Positions 58,975 through 64,000 of a stretch of 64,000 bases of DNA are shown here, piece by piece. The stretch lies in NCBI GenBank assembly GCA_022653675.1, contig JALCST010000011.1:1-64000 (forward strand), written 5' to 3'. The translations under genes and the position numbers were made by a program. The notes beneath the pieces were generated by a model. It was given only the letters and a program-made list of their open reading frames with translations, was not told the origin of the DNA and did no database searches. Every line of letters begins with the position of its first letter. Position 1 is the first letter of the stretch. The stretch is from Bacteroidales bacterium (lineage in GTDB: Bacteria > Bacteroidota > Bacteroidia > Bacteroidales > UBA932).

Positions 58975-59880
58975 ATGCATACTGAGATGAATAACATATT
59001 TTCAAAAATCACCGCTGCGTTTTCCGTATTCATGCTTTTGGGCGCTGTTTCATGCATACACCAGGGAGATCTGAACCTCGATCCCGTACCTGATCTGGCC
59101 TTTTCATACGAAAGTGACGGATTGACCCTTACATTTACTTCGGATACGGAGGATGCATCCGACATAAGCTGGACTTCCAGCGACGGCGGTACGGGTACGG
59201 GCGACACGTTCGTCCATACCTTCGCATCCCCGGATACTTATTGGGTACAGATGAAAGGCGACTATAACGGCGAAGAACAAACGGTTTCCACCAAGGTTCT
59301 CGTTGCGAAAGCCGCCCTCGTAAGCATGAGCGACGGGACATGCGATGATTGGGATAATGTCCAATACTCGGATTTCCAATTTACCGGGGAATCGGAAGGA
59401 TCTCCTGTCATATGCGGCAAGTTCGACTACGATGCCAATTACATATACCTTTATTTGGAGTTGGACAACACGGCGAAAGATAACGTTACCAATGACTCGG
59501 CCATCATATCGTTCAGTTGCGATGCTGATGACGATGCCACTACCGGATGCCCGGACGACGGAATCGGTGCCGATTACCTTATGGAAGGGTGCCTTACGAC
59601 TTCCGAACCTTGTTATGATTTCTATACCGGCAGTACTGACGGCGACTGGACCCATATCGACGACGCTACCATTCTCGACAATATAATGGTACTCGGACAC
59701 GAAGAAACCACTCCTGAAAATGTCACCAAGTTCGAATGGGCATACAGCCGAAAAACAATGGAAATAACATCCACTTCCTTCAAGTTCATCCTTTTGATTT
59801 ACGACGGGGACTGGAATGATGCGGATGCGTTCTATTATAATGGTGATAGTGCCATTTCCATCGCTATGGACAAGCAATAG
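58975..59880 (+). CDS. Lipoprotein with PKD-like domain and C-terminal binding-like domain
   Basis: The 301-residue lipoprotein (FMLLGAVSCIHQG; Cys near residue 27) has a PKD-like beta domain (about 35-110; VHTFASPDTYWVQMK is typical) and a C-terminal region from about 115 with DDWDNVQYSDF and YIYLYLELDNT. The C-terminal region resembles CBM9/DOMON-like sugar-binding domains. It probably binds the target glycan at the surface beside SusD. Another start at 58987 is possible. It lies between susD (6 nt) and the Tat-exported protein (18 nt). The domain call for the C-terminus is tentative. Confidence 0.65.
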   Translation: MHTEMNNIFSKITAAFSVFMLLGAVSCIHQGDLNLDPVPDLAFSYESDGLTLTFTSDTEDASDISWTSSDGGTGTGDTFVHTFASPDTYWVQMKGDYNGEEQTVSTKVLVAKAALVSMSDGTCDDWDNVQYSDFQFTGESEGSPVICGKFDYDANYIYLYLELDNTAKDNVTNDSAIISFSCDADDDATTGCPDDGIGADYLMEGCLTTSEPCYDFYTGSTDGDWTHIDDATILDNIMVLGHEETTPENVTKFEWAYSRKTMEITSTSFKFILLIYDGDWNDADAFYYNGDSAISIAMDKQ

Positions 59881-59898
59881 TCATAATTCGGATTATTG

Positions 59899-61464
59899 AT
59901 GGATAGACGCGATTTTATCCGGAAGGGGCTGGTGTCGGCAGTTTCGCTGGCAGTGGCCCCTTACATTTTGAAAGGGGAGACGGCTATTCCGTGGGTACCA
60001 CAACACAATTGGGAAGGCTATGACTTCGGAAGCGGCCCCGGAGTACCTGACAGATTGTATCAGGGGCCATTTCCACAATATAGTCCCGAGGATTTTTTCG
60101 GAGGAGAGGTGATTATGCAGACCACACCGGGGGAACAAATAATCAACTGTTTCGGTATGGGGCTCACTTCTTATATATCCGGAGACCAAGGATGTCCGCA
60201 CGTCGACGGTAAAAGTACGGAGGAGGTGATTGACGGCCTATTCCGTTTTCCCCTGGCGACCAAAGTATATATCCGTCCGACATGGAGACATATCCAAAAG
60301 AGAAAAGGAGTGCTTGAACCGGACGACTACTGGAGAATCACCTTCGAAAAAGCTTCAAAGTATGGCAAGAAGGTAGGTTTCAGAATAATGATGAACGATC
60401 CGGATATAATGGCCGATTCCCTTCCTGATTTCGTACTTGACAAAGTGCCGATGAAGAAACTCAGTGGACGCTGGGGAAGAAAGCCTGGGGACATGGTCAA
60501 GCTCAATCTCCAGCCGGATATGGGCAACCCTTATTTCATTGAATATTTCGAAGACTTGCAACGTCTTCTTTCAGAACGACTCGATGGGGCGGCAGATGTG
60601 GAATATATGGACACCTGCATGTACGGGTTATGGGGGGAAGGCCATACTTGGCCTTACGAAGGCAATCCTTATCCTTCGAGGGAAATTGCTGAATCCGTTA
60701 TGTTAAGGCTTTTCAACATACAGAAGAAATACTGGACCAAGATACCTTTGCTTACCAATACCCAACCCGATTTCAGCCGTGTGGGCAACTCGGAAATAGT
60801 GGATCGCACGGTAAGGTCCTGCAACTGGCTTCGTACGGATACCATATTCATTGAGAACGAACAGATAGAAGCTCTTTCCAATCGTCCGGCATGGATTGCC
60901 GCCGCCTGTGAGTGTGCCCTTACCGATGGCAGCGAAGCTACCATGCGTTACGATAATTCCGGGATCCCTTATAACGAAGCTATAATTTCGCATGTCAAGG
61001 ATGTTGGAGCGAATTATTTTTCCCTGTGGAACTGGCATGACATAAATCCCGACCATTTATATGATTACTATAAAAAATATCCGGCAGGCCTTGATGACCT
61101 CGCTTCTTCCATAGGATACAGGGTGCGCCCGTCCTGGATATGGAATTTCGAAAACGGGATGGACAAAGGGTTGATAATAGGAATGGCCAACGACGGGATA
61201 GCCTGTGTTCCGGGCATATTGCGCCTGACGCTTTATGATGCCGACGGTTCTCTAAATGTAAGCGGATGTCTTGATCCCGGTTACCCTAAGACTTCCGGCA
61301 TAAGGCAATGCCTGCTCCCTTTTCCTCCTGGCGTGTCATGGAGTCCAGGTCGCATGAGATTGAAAGCTGAATTGGAATACAAAGGTGTACGGTACCCGGT
61401 ACCTTTTGCCTGTGCCCAGAAACTCAATTCCGACGGTTCGCTTACCATCGACAAGAATTTGTAA
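59899..61464 (+). CDS. Tat-exported TIM-barrel-like protein, candidate glycoside hydrolase
   Basis: The 521-residue protein starts MDRRDFIRKGLVSAVSLAVAP, a twin-arginine signal (RRDFIRK) without lipobox. The body has a glycosidase-like order: VYIRPTWRHI, YGKKVGFRIMMNDPD, VEYMDTCMYGLWGEGHTW (near residue 235, possible acid/base Glu), DTIFIENEQIEA (near residue 317, possible nucleophile region), NYFSLWNWHDIN, then a C-terminal beta region from about 415. It resembles DUF4832/GH-A-clan-like proteins but I cannot place it in a named family. It is the last gene of the agaS-led run and could cleave a non-terminal linkage of the target glycan. Confidence 0.6.
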   Translation: MDRRDFIRKGLVSAVSLAVAPYILKGETAIPWVPQHNWEGYDFGSGPGVPDRLYQGPFPQYSPEDFFGGEVIMQTTPGEQIINCFGMGLTSYISGDQGCPHVDGKSTEEVIDGLFRFPLATKVYIRPTWRHIQKRKGVLEPDDYWRITFEKASKYGKKVGFRIMMNDPDIMADSLPDFVLDKVPMKKLSGRWGRKPGDMVKLNLQPDMGNPYFIEYFEDLQRLLSERLDGAADVEYMDTCMYGLWGEGHTWPYEGNPYPSREIAESVMLRLFNIQKKYWTKIPLLTNTQPDFSRVGNSEIVDRTVRSCNWLRTDTIFIENEQIEALSNRPAWIAAACECALTDGSEATMRYDNSGIPYNEAIISHVKDVGANYFSLWNWHDINPDHLYDYYKKYPAGLDDLASSIGYRVRPSWIWNFENGMDKGLIIGMANDGIACVPGILRLTLYDADGSLNVSGCLDPGYPKTSGIRQCLLPFPPGVSWSPGRMRLKAELEYKGVRYPVPFACAQKLNSDGSLTIDKNL

Positions 61465-61469
61465 TCGTT

Positions 61470-61709
61470 GTGCTGCTACTGGTGCTGGTGCCAGTGCTTG
61501 CGGCCGGGTGTCGAACCTCCGGTTTGATTCCCACTTCGAGAGAATCGGCCCTGGAGCCCATTCCGGGGCATGTGTGGGAACCGAAGCTCCGGTTGGGCCT
61601 CCCGGACTGTGAGGTGGAGGAGCGGTGTGGCAGTGACGTGGGGGACAAATTCGGAGGCTCTTTGGTTATTCTCTTTTTGTATATTTGTAAATTAAATGAT
61701 GATTTATGA
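61470..61709 (+). CDS. Uncertain small ORF with lipoprotein-like signal
   Basis: A GTG-started frame of 79 codons begins LLLVLVPVLAAGCRTSG, which looks like a lipoprotein signal, and ends overlapping the next ATG by 4 nt. However, its last third covers the promoter-like TATATTTG of the flavodiiron gene and includes two repeat copies (61507-61523, 61577-61593). It could be a real short lipoprotein, a decayed gene end, or noncoding sequence. GC content is higher than that of typical gaps here. Confidence 0.25.
   Translation: MLLLVLVPVLAAGCRTSGLIPTSRESALEPIPGHVWEPKLRLGLPDCEVEERCGSDVGDKFGGSLVILFLYICKLNDDL
61507..61523 (-). repeat. Dispersed 17-nt repeat, copy B
   Basis: On the minus strand this is ACCGGAGGTTCGACACC, 43 nt after the stop of the Tat-exported protein. 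It matches copies A and D at 16 of 17 positions each. Confidence 0.5.
61577..61593 (-). repeat. Dispersed 17-nt repeat, copy C
   Basis: On the minus strand this is ACCGGAGCTTCGGTTCC. It shares the 16-nt block CCCAACCGGAGCTTCG with copy A and is itself close to a palindrome (AACCG...CGGTT). Confidence 0.45.
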
Positions 61710-62884
61710 AAAAGATAGCTGAAGATGTTTTCTATGTGGGCGTCAACGACAGGGTGAGCCCGCTGTTCGAAAATTACATACCGATTCCGGAAGGAGTGTC
61801 ATACAACTCGTATTTGATCAAGGATGAGACGGTAGCGTTGGTCGATACCGTCGAGGCCGGTTTCGCCCCGGAGTTCTTTTCGAAGCTGGACGACTGCCTC
61901 GGGGAGCGCAAGGTGGATTATCTCATAGTCGACCACGTCGAACCGGACCATTCGGGTTCGATAGTGCAATTGCTCATGAAGTATCCGAAGATGGTGGTCG
62001 TAGGGAACGCCAGGACGCTGTCTATGCTGGAGGGATTTTACGGGTATCTGGAAAACACTTACGAGGTTAAGGAGGGCGATTATCTCAATCTCGGCAAGCA
62101 TGTAGTCCGTTTTTACATGGCTCCCATGGTGCATTGGCCCGAGGTCATGTTCTCCTACGACGAAACTTCCGGAACGCTCTTCTCGGCCGATGCGTTCGGC
62201 TCCTTCGGCGCGTTGAACGGCGGGGTGACGGACACCGAGCTGGACGTGTCCGGCCTGTATGGGGAAACGCGCCGCTACTACGCGTCCATAATAGGGAAAT
62301 ACGGCACCCAGGTGCGGTTGGCATTGAAAAAGGTCTCCCCTTTGAAAATCAACATGATCTGCTCGACGCACGGACCGGTGTGGAAAGAGGCGATCCCGAA
62401 AATCATGGAACTGTACGACGGATGGAGTTCGTACAATGCTTCGCGCGGTGCCGTGATAGCTTACGGCTCGATGTACGGGCATACGCGGGAGATGGCGGAA
62501 GAGGTGGCGAGAGGGCTGGTCGAAGCCGGCGTCAGGAGCGTATCGGTGTACGACGTATCGCATACCGACGTATCCTACATATTGTCAGACGTGTTCAGGT
62601 ACCGTGCGCTTGTCGTGGGCGGGCCTACTTATATGAACGGGATGTATCCCTATGTCGAGTCCCTGCTTGAGGCGGTCGCCCACAGGGGTATAAAGAATCA
62701 CATATTCGGAGCGTTCGGAGAGTTTTCCTGGGGCGGGGTGGTAGGAAAGACGCTCAGGCAGTTTGCCGCCGACAACGGGATGGCACTCGTAGGGGAGCCG
62801 GTGGAATGCAAGCAGGGGCTTACTCCCGGTCTCAGGGAACAGTGCAGGATGCTCGGAAAAGCTGTGGCCGATGCATTGGCTTAG
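61706..62884 (+). CDS. FprA-type flavodiiron protein
   Basis: The 392-residue cytoplasmic protein has an N-terminal metallo-beta-lactamase-like diiron domain with the ligand set VDHVEPDHSGS (H-x-E-x-D-H), then MVHWPEVMFSY, SADAFGSFG and CSTHGPVW, and a C-terminal flavodoxin domain starting IAYGSMYGHTREMAEEV for FMN. Flavodiiron proteins reduce O2 to water and often NO to N2O, protecting anaerobes. No rubredoxin gene is fused or adjacent. The -7 element TATATTTG lies at 61680-61687. It follows the end of the second glycan locus and precedes a GH3 gene. Confidence 0.93.
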   Translation: MKKIAEDVFYVGVNDRVSPLFENYIPIPEGVSYNSYLIKDETVALVDTVEAGFAPEFFSKLDDCLGERKVDYLIVDHVEPDHSGSIVQLLMKYPKMVVVGNARTLSMLEGFYGYLENTYEVKEGDYLNLGKHVVRFYMAPMVHWPEVMFSYDETSGTLFSADAFGSFGALNGGVTDTELDVSGLYGETRRYYASIIGKYGTQVRLALKKVSPLKINMICSTHGPVWKEAIPKIMELYDGWSSYNASRGAVIAYGSMYGHTREMAEEVARGLVEAGVRSVSVYDVSHTDVSYILSDVFRYRALVVGGPTYMNGMYPYVESLLEAVAHRGIKNHIFGAFGEFSWGGVVGKTLRQFAADNGMALVGEPVECKQGLTPGLREQCRMLGKAVADALA

Positions 62885-62909
62885 TGCAAATCATTAATAC
62901 AAAGAATAT

Positions 62910-64000
62910 ATGAAAGTTAAGTTTATTTTGCCGGCGGCAGTAGCATTGCTGTTCGCTTTCGGCGCAAGCGCACAGGAAATTACCGAGGCGGCGAAGGAAA
63001 GGGCCGCCAGCCTGGTAAAACAGATGACTCTCGACGAGAAGCTGGAGTACATAGGGGGCTACAACTCGTTCTATATCCGCGCCATCCCGAGGCTCGGGAT
63101 TCCGGAGATCAAGATGTCCGACGGACCCCAGGGGGTCAGGAACGACACGAAGAGTACCCTTTATCCGAGCGGGATCGTAACCGCTTCCACATGGAACAGG
63201 GATCTCGCACGCAAGGTGGGGGAACAGATCGGTTCCGACTGCCGGGCTCGCGGGGTGGGATTCATCCTCGGCCCGGGCGTGAACATGTACCGTTCGCCGC
63301 TTTGCGGCCGCAATTTCGAATATTTCGGGGAGGACCCGTACCTGGCTTCCGAGACCGCCGTCCAATACATCGAGGGCGTACAGGGGAAAGGCGTCATAGC
63401 GACCGTCAAACATTTTTGCGGGAACAACGAAGAGTGGGACCGCCACAACGTCTCTTCCGAGGTAGACGAGCGTACGCTTCAGGAATTGTACCTGACCACT
63501 TTCCGCAAAGCGGTCGAAGAGGCTAAGGTAGGCGCCGTAATGTCGAGCTACAACATGCTCAACGGACAGCACATGACGGAGAATCCCCATTTGATCCAGG
63601 ACATAATGCGCGGCCAGTGGGGTTTCCAGGGCATTTATATGTCCGATTGGAATGCGACCTATACCGGCATCGCCGCCGCCAACGCCGGACTCGACCTGGA
63701 AATGCCTTCCGGCAAATATATGAATCCCGAAGCCCTCAGGAAGGCCATCGGCGACGGCGTCGTAGACGAAAGGACGATAGACGAGAAAGTGCAACATATA
63801 CTGCAAACGCTTATCGCCTTCGGCATGTTCGACAGGCCGCAGAAGGATACAACGATTCCGCTGAACGACCCTAAATCGGACGAAGTGGCCCTCGAAGTCG
63901 CACGCGAAGGCATCGTATTGCTGAAGAACGACGACGGCGTGCTCCCCCTGGGCAAGGGGAAATATGTGGTGATGGGGCCTAACGCAGATCACGTAGCCAT
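62910..64000 (+). CDS. GH3 family beta-glucosidase-type enzyme (5' part, runs off window)
   Basis: The frame from ATG 62910 stays open to the end of the window (363 codons). It has a signal peptide ending GASAQ (near residue 21), then the GH3 barrel: IKMSDGPQGVR, NFEYFGEDPYL, VKHFCGNNEEWDRH and MSDWNATYTG, with the nucleophile Asp near residue 238. The second domain begins at GIVLLKNDDGVLPL near residue 338. It should be a periplasmic beta-glycosidase; the sugar specificity and the C-terminal domains lie beyond the window. The long minus-strand ORF over this region is a shadow. Confidence 0.92.
   Translation, partial: MKVKFILPAAVALLFAFGASAQEITEAAKERAASLVKQMTLDEKLEYIGGYNSFYIRAIPRLGIPEIKMSDGPQGVRNDTKSTLYPSGIVTASTWNRDLARKVGEQIGSDCRARGVGFILGPGVNMYRSPLCGRNFEYFGEDPYLASETAVQYIEGVQGKGVIATVKHFCGNNEEWDRHNVSSEVDERTLQELYLTTFRKAVEEAKVGAVMSSYNMLNGQHMTENPHLIQDIMRGQWGFQGIYMSDWNATYTGIAAANAGLDLEMPSGKYMNPEALRKAIGDGVVDERTIDEKVQHILQTLIAFGMFDRPQKDTTIPLNDPKSDEVALEVAREGIVLLKNDDGVLPLGKGKYVVMGPNADHVA

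Noticed and set aside
62832..63992. 386-codon minus-strand ORF at the end of the window
   Set aside because: It overlaps the flavodiiron gene end and the GH3 frame, which has signal peptide and catalytic motifs.
1..64000. CRISPR arrays, insertion sequences or riboswitches
   Set aside because: No regularly spaced direct repeats, no transposase frame, and no conserved riboswitch core was recognised, including near pnuC.

Overview
The window reads as a chromosomal segment of a Bacteroidota (Bacteroidales-type) bacterium, probably a glycan-degrading gut or rumen anaerobe. The reasons are two SusC/SusD loci, many Sec-exported lipoproteins with Bacteroidetes-style lipoboxes, weak or absent Shine-Dalgarno sites, and promoters of the Bacteroidetes type (-33 TTTG, -7 TAnnTTTG). 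An FprA-type flavodiiron protein and an isolated sufB fit an anaerobe. I do not assign a genus. No prophage, insertion sequence or CRISPR array is visible.

Region 1-12.4 kb holds housekeeping and mixed genes: pnuC, sufB, a divergent ThiL-like protein, a threonine aldolase, a small alpha/beta hydrolase, an MFS carrier, a secreted amidohydrolase, a membrane acyltransferase-like protein with an altered catalytic motif, an FAD-dependent lipoprotein oxidoreductase and a HAD phosphatase. Region 12.0-18.9 kb is a compact locus. A MarR regulator sits in operon with a radical SAM protein, diverges from a short UvrA2-like ATPase across an operator-like palindrome, and is followed by a tRNA-Met and a second, paralogous radical SAM protein.

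Region 18.9-36.2 kb is a starch/maltodextrin locus: a CBM20-GH77 4-alpha-glucanotransferase (malQ) on the minus strand; a membrane protein, LytS-type kinase and LytTR regulator; then an SLC45-like sugar carrier, SusC, SusD, an unusually long multi-module SusE-like lipoprotein, a GH13 lipoprotein and a SusA-like GH13. The starch would be bound and cut at the surface, imported through SusC, trimmed in the periplasm, moved inward by the MFS carrier and remodelled by MalQ.

Region 36.2-48.3 kb contains a flippase-like membrane protein, a PfkB kinase, a sugar nucleotidyltransferase, a GT2 plus small-membrane-protein pair, a CDF metal exporter, an M1 aminopeptidase, an OmpA-like/TPR exported protein, tRNA-Leu, and a regulatory cluster (two small HTH proteins around a 15-bp palindrome plus a histidine kinase without a sensor domain).

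Region 48.3-61.5 kb is a second utilisation locus. A DeoR regulator and an EamA carrier diverge from an eight-gene run: an AgaS-like SIS protein, a GatZ/KbaZ-like protein, a PfkB kinase, a GH36 alpha-galactosidase-like lipoprotein, SusC, SusD, a PKD-containing lipoprotein and an unclassified Tat-exported TIM-barrel-like protein. Gene content points to alpha-galactoside or GalNAc-containing glycans handled through tagatose phosphates. The window ends with a flavodiiron protein and the 5' part of a GH3 beta-glucosidase.
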